Below are positions 9,368-18,652 of a stretch of 64,000 nucleotides of DNA, one piece after another. Each line of letters begins with the position of its first letter. Position 1 is the first letter of the stretch. Below the pieces are notes generated by a model. That model saw only the letters and a list, made by a program, of their open reading frames with translations, did no database searches and was not told the origin of the DNA. The stretch is from Arthrospiribacter ruber. Its GTDB lineage: Bacteria; Bacteroidota; Bacteroidia; Cytophagales; Cyclobacteriaceae. The translations under genes and the position numbers were made by a program. Location of the stretch: contig NZ_RPHB01000007.1 of NCBI RefSeq assembly GCF_019343195.1, forward strand, positions 124,001 to 188,000, read 5' to 3'.

Positions 9368-9402
9368 ATGCGGTTTGGAGTAAATCCCAGACCGCATTTC
9401 TT
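9368..9402 (+). terminator. Hairpin terminator or attenuator after acs
   Basis: ATGCGGTTTGG (9368-9378) pairs with CCAGACCGCAT (9387-9397) over 11 positions with one G-U pair and an 8-base loop, followed by a T-rich stretch. It may end the acs transcript or reduce read-through into the DUF294 gene. Confidence 0.7.
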
Positions 9403-9443
9403 ATTTTTATCAAATCTTTATTCCAATATTTCCTATCCAAAAT

Positions 9444-11390
9444 ATGTCAAACGTCATTATCAGAAGGGTCAAGGAGTTTTTGAAACTCTATCCTCCCTTT
9501 TCGTTTCTGGAAGATGCTCCTCTGGAGGAAGTGGCAGAAAGTGTGGAAATAAGGTTTTTTTCCAAAGACGAACTGTTGTTTTCAAAAGGAGATCAAGCAC
9601 AAAACTGTTTCTTTGTCCTCAGGCAAGGCTCAGTTACACTTTTGGACACCAGAGACGATAAGAAGAGCATCATAGAAGTCTGTGATGAAGGTGACGTATT
9701 TGGGGTGCTGGCACTTTTGGGGCAAAGGCCCTATATCCTTTCGGCGCAAGCTACAGAAGATAGCCTTGTGTATGCCGTTCCGGTTTCTGTTTTTGAAAAA
9801 TTACTCAAAGAAAACAGCAGAGTCAGTCTGTATTTTGCGGCAGGATTTGCCTCAGGGCAGGTGGTCGTCAGAAATGACTTATCCGAGTCACAAAAGGCCC
9901 GCTCTGTTCTTCAAAAAAACCAAGAAGACCGTGGCCTTCTGATCTTTACCGGCAGGTCTGATTTCAATTATTCCAAAGATGTACTTTCATGCGGTCCCCA
10001 AACCAGCATAAAAGAAGCTGCCTCCTTGATGGAATCCAAAAACGTAGGCTCCATAGTAATCGTCAATGAACTTTTCCACCCACTTGGAATCATCACGGAT
10101 AAGGATATACGCAACAGACTCGTTTCCAAAGGACTTCCTAATACGACCCCAGTCTCTGACTTGATGAGCTCACCTGTTTTGACCAAAAAGCAGGATTCGG
10201 ATTTTTCTGACTTATACCTTACCATGGTCAAAAGCAGGCTTCATCACCTGATTTTCACAGAAAATGGAACCCCTGAAAGCCCTGTCACAGGAGTATTGTC
10301 AGATCATGATCTGCTCCTCTCTCAGGGAAATAGTCCTGCCGTACTTATCAAGGCCTTGATGAATACCGAGGACATTGCAGAAATGGCTGCCATCCGAAAC
10401 AGAGCAGAAAGCTTACTGAGATATTATTTGGAAAATGAAGTCACCATGGATTTCGTGGCGAATATCATTTCGGAAATCAACGATATCATCATCGAAAAAG
10501 CTATACGCATTTCCCAAAATCAGCTTGAAAAAGAATTTCCGGAACAAAGCCAAGTGAAGTTCTGCTTCGTCTCTTTGGGAAGCGAAGGAAGAGAAGAACA
10601 GCTGCTAAGGACAGACCTCGACAACGCCATCATCTTTGAAGATGTACCAGAGAATGCATTCGAAAAAACCCAACAGTACTTCCTTGAGATGGGAGAAAAA
10701 ATAGTGGAAATTTTGCTGGCATGTGGGTTCCAGCCTTGCCCAGCCAAAATGATGGCCAATAACCCCTTATGGTGCCAACCACTTGCTGTATGGAAAAATT
10801 ACTTTTCGGACTGGATCCTTAGCCCAAATCAGAATGCATTGATGAAGGCTACCATCTTTTTTGATTTCAGAGCCATCTATGGTACTAAAAGGTTTATTTC
10901 CGTTTTAAGAGAGCACATTTATCGCGAAATCTCCTCCAAAAACATTTTCCTTAACTTTCTCGCCAAAAACGCACTTCTCAATCCACCACCGCTCGGTTTC
11001 TTCCGAAACTTCATATTGGAAAAATCAGGCGAACAGAAAGACAAATTTGATATCAAACTACGGGCCATGATGCCTCTTGCTGATATTGCCCGCCTCTTGA
11101 TCCTGAGTCACAATGTGGTGGGGATCAACAATACTTTCAGGAGGTTTGAAAAACTGGCCGAACTCGAACCCAACCACAGCGAACTGATGAGGGAAGCGGG
11201 AAAAGCATACGAAATTCTGATGCGGATGAGGGCTATCGAAGGGATTACCCACAACAATTCCGGCAGGTATATCAACCCTGAAAAGCTTGGAAAACTGCAA
11301 AGGCAAATGCTCAAAAATACTTTCTACCCCATAGATGAATTACAGAAAATCATCAAAGTGAGGTTTCAACTTGACTATTTTGGAAGCTGA
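9444..11390 (+). CDS. Cyclic-nucleotide-binding/CBS/DUF294 putative nucleotidyltransferase
   Basis: The 648 aa protein has an N-terminal cNMP-binding fold (about residues 15-130, SFLEDAPLEEV and GDVFGVLALLG) and two CBS motifs (about 175-300, with GIITDKDIRNRLV and GVLSDHDLLL). A DUF294 nucleotidyltransferase-like core follows at residues ~330-470, with GSEGREEQLLRTDLDNA, then the DUF294 C-terminal helical domain. This architecture is commonly found next to acs/actP and a DnaQ-like exonuclease, exactly as here, but its reaction is unestablished. The uridylyltransferase-like core suggests nucleotide transfer to a protein, and the two regulatory domains suggest sensing of cyclic nucleotides and adenylates. 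Its stop sits one base before the next gene's ATG. Confidence 0.9.
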   Translation: MSNVIIRRVKEFLKLYPPFSFLEDAPLEEVAESVEIRFFSKDELLFSKGDQAQNCFFVLRQGSVTLLDTRDDKKSIIEVCDEGDVFGVLALLGQRPYILSAQATEDSLVYAVPVSVFEKLLKENSRVSLYFAAGFASGQVVVRNDLSESQKARSVLQKNQEDRGLLIFTGRSDFNYSKDVLSCGPQTSIKEAASLMESKNVGSIVIVNELFHPLGIITDKDIRNRLVSKGLPNTTPVSDLMSSPVLTKKQDSDFSDLYLTMVKSRLHHLIFTENGTPESPVTGVLSDHDLLLSQGNSPAVLIKALMNTEDIAEMAAIRNRAESLLRYYLENEVTMDFVANIISEINDIIIEKAIRISQNQLEKEFPEQSQVKFCFVSLGSEGREEQLLRTDLDNAIIFEDVPENAFEKTQQYFLEMGEKIVEILLACGFQPCPAKMMANNPLWCQPLAVWKNYFSDWILSPNQNALMKATIFFDFRAIYGTKRFISVLREHIYREISSKNIFLNFLAKNALLNPPPLGFFRNFILEKSGEQKDKFDIKLRAMMPLADIARLLILSHNVVGINNTFRRFEKLAELEPNHSELMREAGKAYEILMRMRAIEGITHNNSGRYINPEKLGKLQRQMLKNTFYPIDELQKIIKVRFQLDYFGS

Positions 11391-11391
11391 T

Positions 11392-12066
11392 ATGAGGTGG
11401 TGGAATTTTTTATTTTCAGGTACACAGCCAAAGGCAGACTTTGTCACCGCTTATGAGGAAAAAAACCAGGAGAAAACCCCTGGTAACAGGCCCATTAGTC
11501 AGCTGAACTTTGTGGTATTGGACACCGAAACCACAGGCCTTAATTCTGAAAAAGATGATTTGGTATCTTTTGGTGCCGTCTTGATTCGGAATGAAAAAAT
11601 CCTGGTCAACAGCAGCAGGGAATATTTTTTTACTACCAATATTTTAAATAGGGAATCCATTAAAATCCACGAAATCATTGAGCCCAAAAACCCCGTATCC
11701 GATGAATTTTTTGCAGAAGAGTTCCTTAAATATATTGACAAGCATATCATTGTAGGACATCATATAGGCTTTGATCTCAAAGTGATAGAGAGAAAACTCG
11801 CACCATTTGGCTTCAAAAATTTCAAAAACCCTATTCTGGATACCCAATACCTTGCAACAAGACTGGAAAAGGGATATCATTATGACCTTAGAACGGGAAA
11901 ACCCGGGGAATACAGCCTTGACAGCTTATGTGAAAGACATGAGGTACCCATAGATGACAGGCACACAGCGGCAGGCGATGCTTTTCTTACTGCCCAACTT
12001 CTACTAAAGCTGCTCAAAAAAGCAGAGAAAATCGGAGTGAAAGACTTCAAAAGCCTCATGAGATAA
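11392..12066 (+). CDS. DnaQ-like 3'-5' exonuclease (DEDDh)
   Basis: This is a 224 aa protein from the ATG at 11392, which follows the DUF294 stop by one base. A TTG seven codons upstream would overlap that gene. DEDDh motifs are visible: ExoI FVVLDTETTGLN, ExoII HIIVGHHIGFDLKVIE, and ExoIII DRHTAAGDAFLTAQL with the catalytic His and Asp. The fold is that of the epsilon proofreading subunit of DNA polymerase III, but such stand-alone copies beside DUF294 proteins are a known pairing and are probably not the replicative proofreader. The substrate could be DNA, RNA or a nucleotide derivative. It ends five bases before the convergent HD-domain gene. Confidence 0.88.
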   Translation: MRWWNFLFSGTQPKADFVTAYEEKNQEKTPGNRPISQLNFVVLDTETTGLNSEKDDLVSFGAVLIRNEKILVNSSREYFFTTNILNRESIKIHEIIEPKNPVSDEFFAEEFLKYIDKHIIVGHHIGFDLKVIERKLAPFGFKNFKNPILDTQYLATRLEKGYHYDLRTGKPGEYSLDSLCERHEVPIDDRHTAAGDAFLTAQLLLKLLKKAEKIGVKDFKSLMR

Positions 12067-12070
12067 TCAA

Positions 12071-12661
12071 TCAGGAAATATTTTTTAACTTTTCCTTTAG
12101 TGAAAAAATATGGAGCTGCTTTTTTGGCTCCCTATATTCCTTACAAAAATCAGTGTGGTAGTGATGCTCGGAAAGGAACCTAATCTGGATTTCAATCCAT
12201 TCTTTGGGAGAAAAAAAGGGGTTATCGAACCTGATTTCCCTAAATAGCCTATCACTTCCCAGCTCAAAAAGATCCGTCCCAAGATATTCCAGATCCGCAT
12301 CAGCCACTATCTTTTCCAAAAGGTTGTGTGGGGTTTGAGGAATTCTGGTGGCCATCACCATACCACAGACTGCTTCAATTTCATCCTCATTGAATCCGTA
12401 TCCCGGAAACTCTTCCCTGATAATTCCACACCCAAGAGCCTCGTGCTCTTCTTTTTTGATCAGAAATCCTGCATCATGATACAAGGCAGCAAACTTGACC
12501 AACTCGAGCTGATCTCCATTCACATTTTCCTTTCCGGCGATTTCCACCGCTTTGTTTACTACATATTGTGTGTGCTGTGCATTGTGGTAGGTAAGCTTCC
12601 CCGGCAATTCGGAATCCAAACGCCGCAAAAATTGCTCTCTTAAAGTTTCGAATGCTATCAT
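12071..12661 (-). CDS. HD-domain phosphohydrolase
   Basis: The 196 aa protein carries an HD-type metal site: His residues in LTYHNAQHTQYVV (about residues 24-36), the His-Asp pair in LYHDAGFL (about 60-67), and a later Asp in VADADLEYLG. These ligands define metal-dependent phosphohydrolases acting on nucleotides or other phosphate esters. The substrate cannot be read from the sequence. The gene follows the YitT-family gene on the same strand with a 3 bp gap, so the two are co-transcribed. It converges on the exonuclease gene with only a 4 bp gap between the stops. Confidence 0.8.
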   Translation of the reverse strand: MIAFETLREQFLRRLDSELPGKLTYHNAQHTQYVVNKAVEIAGKENVNGDQLELVKFAALYHDAGFLIKKEEHEALGCGIIREEFPGYGFNEDEIEAVCGMVMATRIPQTPHNLLEKIVADADLEYLGTDLFELGSDRLFREIRFDNPFFSPKEWIEIQIRFLSEHHYHTDFCKEYREPKKQLHIFSLKEKLKNIS

Positions 12662-12664
12662 ACA

Positions 12665-13552
12665 TCAATGCTGACCGCTTTTCCTTTTGATCAATCCTCC
12701 TTTTACTTCCTTGATACTCTGGATGTAAAAAAAGGCCTTGGGGTCTATCTCTGTTACTGCTTCTTTGATCCTGTGGATTTCCAGTCGGGTCACTATGGTC
12801 ATGATGATATCCACATCTGCTTTGACATCAAAGCTTGTCGGTAAATATCCCCTTTCACCTTTGTAGACCGAAATAGCCTTCCCAAATTCATTGACTATCA
12901 ACCCTTTGATCTGATCAAAATCCTTTGAAATGATAGTCATGGCAGTGTATTCTTCGAATCCGTCCACTACATAGTCCGAGGTTTTCATGGCCGTGAAGTA
13001 CACCAAAATCGAATACATCCCTGTCTCAATGCCAAACTTATATGCCGCACCCAATATGATCAGGGTATTCATCACCAGAATGATTTCTCCAGATGTAAAC
13101 CCTGATTTCTTTTGGGTATAATATCCAATCACTTCCAAGCCGTCTATGACACCGCCTCCACGGATGACAAAGCCAATGCCCAATCCGATAAAAAACCCTC
13201 CAAATACGGCAATCAAAACCTTATCTTCTGTTACGGGAGGAATTTCAATAAAATACATCCCAAGAGCCAATAGTATGACTGCAATCAGCGCTTTCAAACT
13301 AAAGGTCTGACCTATTTTGCTGTATCCTATAATCAAAAAAGGGAGATTGAAGAAGATCAGCAACCAGCTGATATGGATGTCCGAAAATCCTTTGACCAGA
13401 ATAGATATACCTGTGACTCCTCCATCCAGAAAGTTGTTGGGTACCATAAATCCTTGGAGTCCGACTACGGCAAGAAATACCCCTAAAACAGTGTAGGTAA
13501 TGGACTTTAGGGAAAAAACGGATTTCCAATTTATCTTTTTCGACAGGGCCAT
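12665..13552 (-). CDS. YitT family membrane protein (DUF161 plus DUF2179)
   Basis: The 295 aa protein has five or so N-terminal membrane helices (for example ITYTVLGVFLAVVGLQGFMV and GGGVIDGLEVIGYYTQKKSG) and a C-terminal cytoplasmic domain of about 90 residues (SDYVVDGFEEYTAMTIISKD onward). The latter matches the DUF2179 module that often closes YitT proteins. The family's function is not established; transport or sensing at the inner membrane is assumed. It lies between the HD hydrolase (3 bp away) and the receiver-cyclase gene (57 bp upstream of its start), all on the minus strand. Length is typical of the family. Confidence 0.85.
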   Translation of the reverse strand: MALSKKINWKSVFSLKSITYTVLGVFLAVVGLQGFMVPNNFLDGGVTGISILVKGFSDIHISWLLIFFNLPFLIIGYSKIGQTFSLKALIAVILLALGMYFIEIPPVTEDKVLIAVFGGFFIGLGIGFVIRGGGVIDGLEVIGYYTQKKSGFTSGEIILVMNTLIILGAAYKFGIETGMYSILVYFTAMKTSDYVVDGFEEYTAMTIISKDFDQIKGLIVNEFGKAISVYKGERGYLPTSFDVKADVDIIMTIVTRLEIHRIKEAVTEIDPKAFFYIQSIKEVKGGLIKRKSGQH

Positions 13553-13609
13553 ATACTGGATTTTGGTTTTGAATTTAGGGCATATTTTGGGATATCAAAA
13601 AATTAATTC

Positions 13610-14659
13610 TTATTCCAGAACTTCAAAAGCGAGTAGAGGAAGCTGTTTGTTCTTCAATTTGAGGCTACCAACTTCTTTGCATTTAAAAGATTCACGGACC
13701 AGTTCGTAGCATTTTTCCGGTATAAGAATCTGGTTTTTATCTGCCGATGCCTGCAGCCTTGCAGCTACGTTGACTGTATCCCCTATGACTGTGTAGTCAA
13801 GCCTTCTGAGGGTTTTTGAACCAATATTTCCCCACACCATGTCCCCTGTATTGATGCCAATAGATACCTCAGGCGAATAGTTTTTGGAATTGCCTTGGAT
13901 ACCACTTTCCTTGATCAGGTTTCTGATGGCAAGGCAGGCATCTATCGCCCTGTCCAAGTGATACTCCCCTTTGAATGTCGCCATGATGGCATCGCCCATA
14001 AATTTGTCCACCACACCGTTTTCTTTGATGATTTCTTTCACCATGATATCAAAGTAGGCATTGAGCATTCCTACAACTACATCAGCCGGTTCATTTTCAC
14101 TTATAGAAGTAAAGCTACAGATGTCTATAAAGCAGACCGTACCATCTTGGATTTCATTTTCTGCCAAAGCCTTTTCGATTTCTTTAGAGCCCATGAAGTT
14201 GAGCACGGTTTCATCCACATACATTTTGAGTATGTTGTTCTCCTTAATTGCCCTGAGGGTATCTCTTAGCTGACGGACGTGCTTGATGGTTTTTTCGATG
14301 GTGATTTCTAAGTCTGCAAAATTGACCGGCTTGGTCACGAAATCGAAAGCTCCCCGGTTCATCGCTGTACGGATATTGTCCATGTCCCCATAGGCCGAAA
14401 CAATAACGGACTTCAGGAGTGAATTCTGTTCGCTGATTTTAGTAAGTAGCGTCAGTCCGTCCATCTCAGGCATGTTGATATCACTCAGCACCATGTCGAT
14501 GTCCTGATGTGCCTGAAGCTGTTCCAAAGCATGCCTCCCATTCATGGCAAATACAAACTCGTACTCGTTTTGTCTGATTTTTTGCCTGAACTTCTGCCGG
14601 ATCAATACTTCCAGATCTTCCTCATCATCCACCACCAATATCTTTGCCATCGTATTCAT
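13610..14659 (-). CDS. Response regulator with class III adenylate cyclase domain
   Basis: The 349 aa protein has a receiver (residues 4-125, D11/D12, phospho-acceptor D60, Lys in FVTKPVNF), a helical linker, and a class III nucleotide cyclase domain (about residues 170-349). Metal-binding Asp residues are seen in CFIDICSFTSI and MGDAIMATF. The purine-selecting positions are Lys in VDKFMGDA and Asp in RRLDYTVIGD, the adenylate-type pair. The transition-state Asn/Arg are in GDTVNVAARLQA. I predict phosphorylation-controlled cAMP production. The gene begins one base after the stop of the preceding receiver gene. Met4 is an alternative start. Confidence 0.9.
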   Translation of the reverse strand: MNTMAKILVVDDEEDLEVLIRQKFRQKIRQNEYEFVFAMNGRHALEQLQAHQDIDMVLSDINMPEMDGLTLLTKISEQNSLLKSVIVSAYGDMDNIRTAMNRGAFDFVTKPVNFADLEITIEKTIKHVRQLRDTLRAIKENNILKMYVDETVLNFMGSKEIEKALAENEIQDGTVCFIDICSFTSISENEPADVVVGMLNAYFDIMVKEIIKENGVVDKFMGDAIMATFKGEYHLDRAIDACLAIRNLIKESGIQGNSKNYSPEVSIGINTGDMVWGNIGSKTLRRLDYTVIGDTVNVAARLQASADKNQILIPEKCYELVRESFKCKEVGSLKLKNKQLPLLAFEVLE

Positions 14660-14660
14660 T

Positions 14661-15038
14661 TTATAAGTTGGTCAATTTATTGATTTCTTCTTTCAGTGAA
14701 TCGAAATCTATGGGTTTTGTAAAAAACTCCTTGGCTCCGGACTGTATGGCTTTTTCGTAATTTTCCTTGTCTCCATAGGCAGAAATCATGCTGACATTGA
14801 TTTCAGGAAATTTTGCCTTGATTTTATCAAGCAGTTCCAACCCAGTCATACCCGGCATATTGATATCAGAAAATACATATACAAACTTGGGGGGATCCTC
14901 CGAAGATAGAATTTGCAGGGCCTCATCACCGGAAAAAGCAAATTCAAGGGAGATATCCCCTTTTCTGATTTCCTTTCTGAATTTTTGTCTGAAAAGTGTT
15001 TCTACATCCTTTTCATCATCTACAATTAGAATTTTCAT
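14661..15038 (-). CDS. Receiver-only response regulator (paralogue of the cyclase receiver)
   Basis: This 125 aa protein is a lone receiver domain with acidic pocket D7/D8, phospho-acceptor D58 (VFSDINMPGMTG), Ser in SMISAYGDKENY and Lys in FFTKPIDF. It shares an unusual early segment, FRQKFRKEIRKG, with FRQKIRQN of the neighbouring receiver-cyclase, and both have NMP...GL...DKI-type helices, so the pair probably arose by duplication. It is one base from the cyclase gene. A short receiver placed between a kinase and an output receiver could act as a phosphate sink or relay. Confidence 0.88.
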   Translation of the reverse strand: MKILIVDDEKDVETLFRQKFRKEIRKGDISLEFAFSGDEALQILSSEDPPKFVYVFSDINMPGMTGLELLDKIKAKFPEINVSMISAYGDKENYEKAIQSGAKEFFTKPIDFDSLKEEINKLTNL

Positions 15039-15209
15039 GACTCATTTTTTATTTAGTACTTATACCTGATCAAAATTGACAGTTTTGTACTACAAACATT
15101 AATTAAAAACATCAACCTTTTCCTAAAAACACAGCATAATACGTCGGTACTCTTAATATGGGTTTTTTATATTTTTCTGAAAAGGTTTTAAATTAGCGAA
15201 ACTAAACAA

Positions 15210-16979
15210 TCAGCCCCAAAAAACCTCATTTCCTGATAACCCTCCTAAAAAATCCCTGGTTTGTTCATAGCCTTTTTTCACTACTTTTTCCCACTTGCTA
15301 TCATCCAAAAGGGATACAGCCCTCAGGTTCATTTCAAAATACAATGACACTTTGGACTTGGTAATTTCCGCTTTTTGCTTGCTATTTAGGGTCATGGAAT
15401 TGACCAAAACAGAGGTAAGGGCCGGATTGTCATATTTTTTGTCTTTTGCAAAGGCTTCTTTGAGTCGCTCCCACTTTTTGGAAAATTCTTTAGCCGCCAC
15501 ATCTTCCGGTTCAGAACCATTAAGCGAAATGGCAATGATGTGCTTGACCGGGTAGCGGTACATGGGCTCTACAGGCAGATTGTCCGAGACTCCTCCGTCC
15601 ACATATACCTGATCTTCTATAACCACAGGAGGAAAAATGCCAGGCAAAGCAAAGCTTGCCTGAACCTGCTCCCAAATCTTACCTTTATTGTGTACCCTGA
15701 TCTGCGAATTGGAAAGATTGGTAGAGACACAGTAAGAAGTGACCCAAAGGTCTTCCAAGCAGGATTCACCGAACAATTTTTTGAAATAAGCTTCAATTCC
15801 TGTTTCAGTAGTATTGGAGAACATCTTGAGAAAAAAATCATTGACCCCTTCATCCTGGGCAGTAGATTGCTGGCAAATCTGTTCTATTTTTTTAAATTCA
15901 AAATCAGCATAGGTCATGGCAATGCCATAAACCGCCCCTGCACTTGTACCCCCCACAAAATCCACCTCAATCCCAGCATTCAAAAGTGCTTTGACAGCTC
16001 CTACATGTGCATATCCTTTGGTACCGCTACCACCCAAAACAAGTCCTACTGCCCTATTGGTAAGCATTCGGCTGAGCCTTCGGAGGTCTTTGGGATTTTC
16101 TTTCCTGATATGAAGATGCAAGTTTACCGGCCTTTCCTCAAGCCACTCTTTGGTGTTGACGGGCCTCGGGGTGTCTTTTTCGTGTAGGAGAACGAGAATG
16201 GTTTTTTTATTCAACACTCCAGGCTGATACAGGCCATTGGACTCCTCCAGTTCGGAAAGCTTGCTTTCTGCCTCAGAACTACTTAGCACCACAACCAAGT
16301 CCGCATAAATCAAGCAATGCTTAGTCCATTCAGGCTCGCTTCCATTACAATACATCAGGTTGGTTCCTTTATGGGATTCCAATGAATCAAAAAGTTGCCC
16401 AATAGGGGTTTCCTTTTTTGAGTATACCTTGGCCTCCAGAAAATCATGGGTAAGCTGGGTCCTAAGCGCTTCCACAAATGATGAAATATCTTCATTCTGC
16501 TGCAGGTGAAAAATGGCTATATTCTTTGGGGCAGCTTCTACATGTTGTTGCAGGATATTTCTACGCAATCTTTTGATTACAAATCGGGTAAGAGCCGCTG
16601 CAAAATCTGGGCTTTTACTCACTATACTTGCGTATTGTTGTTTGTTTATTTCAAGTACGCTGGATCTTCTGACAGCCAAAACAGAGGCCATTCTGGGCTC
16701 ACTTGTAAATAAAGCTATTTCCCCAACAGGCTCTCCTTCACCAATATCCCCAAGAATCACCATCTTGCCCTCATTGTCCTGCAAAGCCCTCAACCTTCCA
16801 GAAAGCACTACATAAAGCTCATTTTGGACATCTCCTTGTTTGAAAAGGTATTCACCTGTATCCACGGTCTTCAGGGTACCGCTTTCAAAAAACTCTTTTA
16901 GAACCGCCTCATCCACTTCTCCAAAAAGATTGCCTAAAAGTTTCTGAAAATAAGGGTCAAAATTGGATGCATTTTCCAT
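15210..16979 (-). CDS. Patatin-like phospholipase with N-terminal cNMP-binding domain
   Basis: The 589 aa protein starts with a cyclic-nucleotide-binding fold (about residues 10-130, GDVQNELYVVLSGRLRAL and GEGEPVGEIALF). A ~150-residue linker domain follows, then a patatin lipase domain from about residue 310. The oxyanion stretch is GLVLGGSGTKGYAHVGAV, the nucleophile Ser is in GGTSAGAVYG, and the catalytic Asp is in DGGVSDNLP. This is the bacterial form of the neuropathy target esterase architecture, and it should hydrolyse phospholipids or lysophospholipids at the membrane. It follows the histidine kinase by 18 bp and precedes the receiver/adenylate cyclase pair by 171 bp, suggesting that cAMP made by the cyclase may bind here. 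Confidence 0.9.
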   Translation of the reverse strand: MENASNFDPYFQKLLGNLFGEVDEAVLKEFFESGTLKTVDTGEYLFKQGDVQNELYVVLSGRLRALQDNEGKMVILGDIGEGEPVGEIALFTSEPRMASVLAVRRSSVLEINKQQYASIVSKSPDFAAALTRFVIKRLRRNILQQHVEAAPKNIAIFHLQQNEDISSFVEALRTQLTHDFLEAKVYSKKETPIGQLFDSLESHKGTNLMYCNGSEPEWTKHCLIYADLVVVLSSSEAESKLSELEESNGLYQPGVLNKKTILVLLHEKDTPRPVNTKEWLEERPVNLHLHIRKENPKDLRRLSRMLTNRAVGLVLGGSGTKGYAHVGAVKALLNAGIEVDFVGGTSAGAVYGIAMTYADFEFKKIEQICQQSTAQDEGVNDFFLKMFSNTTETGIEAYFKKLFGESCLEDLWVTSYCVSTNLSNSQIRVHNKGKIWEQVQASFALPGIFPPVVIEDQVYVDGGVSDNLPVEPMYRYPVKHIIAISLNGSEPEDVAAKEFSKKWERLKEAFAKDKKYDNPALTSVLVNSMTLNSKQKAEITKSKVSLYFEMNLRAVSLLDDSKWEKVVKKGYEQTRDFLGGLSGNEVFWG

Positions 16980-16997
16980 AGGTCATTTTTTCTTAAT

Positions 16998-18371
16998 TTA
17001 AGGTGATTTTTTTGAAATCGGTAATCTAATTTTAAATATGGTTCCTTTCTCATTTTCACTTTCAACCTCTAAAGCCCCTCCATGAGCCTTGACAATATCA
17101 TAGCTTAAAGACAAGCCAAGACCGGTGCCCTGTCCTGTTGGCTTGGTCGTGAAGAAAGGTTGGAAGATTTTTTCCCTGATCGATTCCGGAATTCCAGACC
17201 CATTATCTGAAATGTTAATTTCCAGTTCATTGTCCCCTAGCTGGGTGGAAACAGTGACCTCAGGTTTATAATCTACATTTTTGCCAGAATTTCTCAAAAG
17301 CTTGCTTTTTTCGTTACAGGCATAGAAAGCATTGTTGATCAAGTTGAGAAACACCCTACCAATATCCTGCGGGACAATTTCAATTTTAGGCAAACTAGGA
17401 TCAAGATCAGTTAAAAAATTGGCGTTGAAAGTTTTGTCTTTTGCCCTCAAACCATGATAGGAAAGCCTTAAGAATTCATCTGCCAAGGCATTTATGTCAG
17501 TGAGTTCCTTTTGACTCTGACTGTTGCGGCTATGCTGAAGCATGCCTTTGACTATTCCGTCTGCTCTTTTACCGTGATGGTTAATTTTTTCTAAGTTGAC
17601 CTTCAGGTCTTCAAAAATATACTTAACCTCCTCTAGGTCGCCCTTTTCGAGTTCTTGTTGCATTTCTTCTACCAGCTCAGAACTGACCTCTGCGAAATTA
17701 TTGACAAAGTTGAGGGGGTTTTGGATTTCATGTGCAATTCCTGCGGTAAGTTCACCAAGGCTTGCCATCTTTTCGGCATGGATCAACTGACTTTGTGTGG
17801 CCCTAAGTTCAGCCAAAGTATTTTCAAGTTCTTCCTTTTGCCTGGTAAGGGCTACAGTTCTTTCCTCTACGTCCTTTTCAAGCTGGGCTTTTATTTTCTG
17901 GGTGATTTCAAATTCACGCTCCCTTTCGATAGCAACCAGTCTTTCCGCCTCTCTGATTCTTCTCTGCTTTCTATAGGTAAAATACATGACTATAGCCCAG
18001 ATAAATGCGAAAAATGAAGCTACATCGAAAATCATATCCACTTTTTTGTAAAAAGATTTGTCGATGGCTTCTATCAAGTCACCGACCACAGAGACGGCAA
18101 TCAATGGGATGACAGCAATAAAAAGTGGTTTGGTATTTTGAAATTCATCATAATTCAGTACCAAATAGGCAACTCCGCCTATTAAGGCTATGCTTAGTGC
18201 AGAGGTAAGCAAAGAAGGAATGACACCTGTGCTCCCAAATAGCAACAGGAAGATGGCCAACAAAAAGCCAAACCAGATGTATTTCCTCCATTCCTGTGAG
18301 ACATTTGCAGCCTTGGCATTTTTATGCAGATAGTAGAGGAGGATAATGGTAACAATATTTTCTAAGCCCAT
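16998..18371 (-). CDS. Membrane histidine kinase (NtrB-like core)
   Basis: The 457 aa protein has four to five N-terminal hydrophobic helices (residues ~1-140), a coiled coil (about 145-205) and a kinase core. The H-box [15 protein letters not shown] carries His214, the N-box is [11 protein letters not shown] and the G-boxes are [10 protein letters not shown] and [14 protein letters not shown]. No periplasmic sensor domain is present, so the membrane helices or the coiled coil probably sense the signal. It heads a minus-strand run with the patatin lipase, the lone receiver and the receiver-cyclase, which are its likely targets. Start codon choice leaves an N-terminus that is hydrophobic at once. 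Confidence 0.88.
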   Translation of the reverse strand: MGLENIVTIILLYYLHKNAKAANVSQEWRKYIWFGFLLAIFLLLFGSTGVIPSLLTSALSIALIGGVAYLVLNYDEFQNTKPLFIAVIPLIAVSVVGDLIEAIDKSFYKKVDMIFDVASFFAFIWAIVMYFTYRKQRRIREAERLVAIEREREFEITQKIKAQLEKDVEERTVALTRQKEELENTLAELRATQSQLIHAEKMASLGELTAGIAHEIQNPLNFVNNFAEVSSELVEEMQQELEKGDLEEVKYIFEDLKVNLEKINHHGKRADGIVKGMLQHSRNSQSQKELTDINALADEFLRLSYHGLRAKDKTFNANFLTDLDPSLPKIEIVPQDIGRVFLNLINNAFYACNEKSKLLRNSGKNVDYKPEVTVSTQLGDNELEINISDNGSGIPESIREKIFQPFFTTKPTGQGTGLGLSLSYDIVKAHGGALEVESENEKGTIFKIRLPISKKSP

Positions 18372-18652
18372 TTGCTATTGAAATTTGTGCTGGAATAAAA
18401 TCAATAGGTTAAGTAACTAAATTAATGCGAGTTAGTCTAGCATTTTTGGAAGAGTGATTGAAAAACAGGTGAAAGTTTGTTTTTTTTTATTTGAATAAGC
18501 CCTGATGTCATTTGAAATTCAATCAACTAAAAAGTAAAACCAAAGTGCTTTTACTATATCAAATCTTAGCCTTACACATAACCCCTTTACCTACTGATCA
18601 GATCATTGAGAAAGAATTATTCTTAATTTGTAGAAAGAAAAAAAGCCAATCA

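Noticed and set aside
9353-9661. 102-codon open frame overlapping the DUF294 gene start
   Set aside because: It runs in another frame over the well supported DUF294 protein and the terminator after acs, with no recognisable features.
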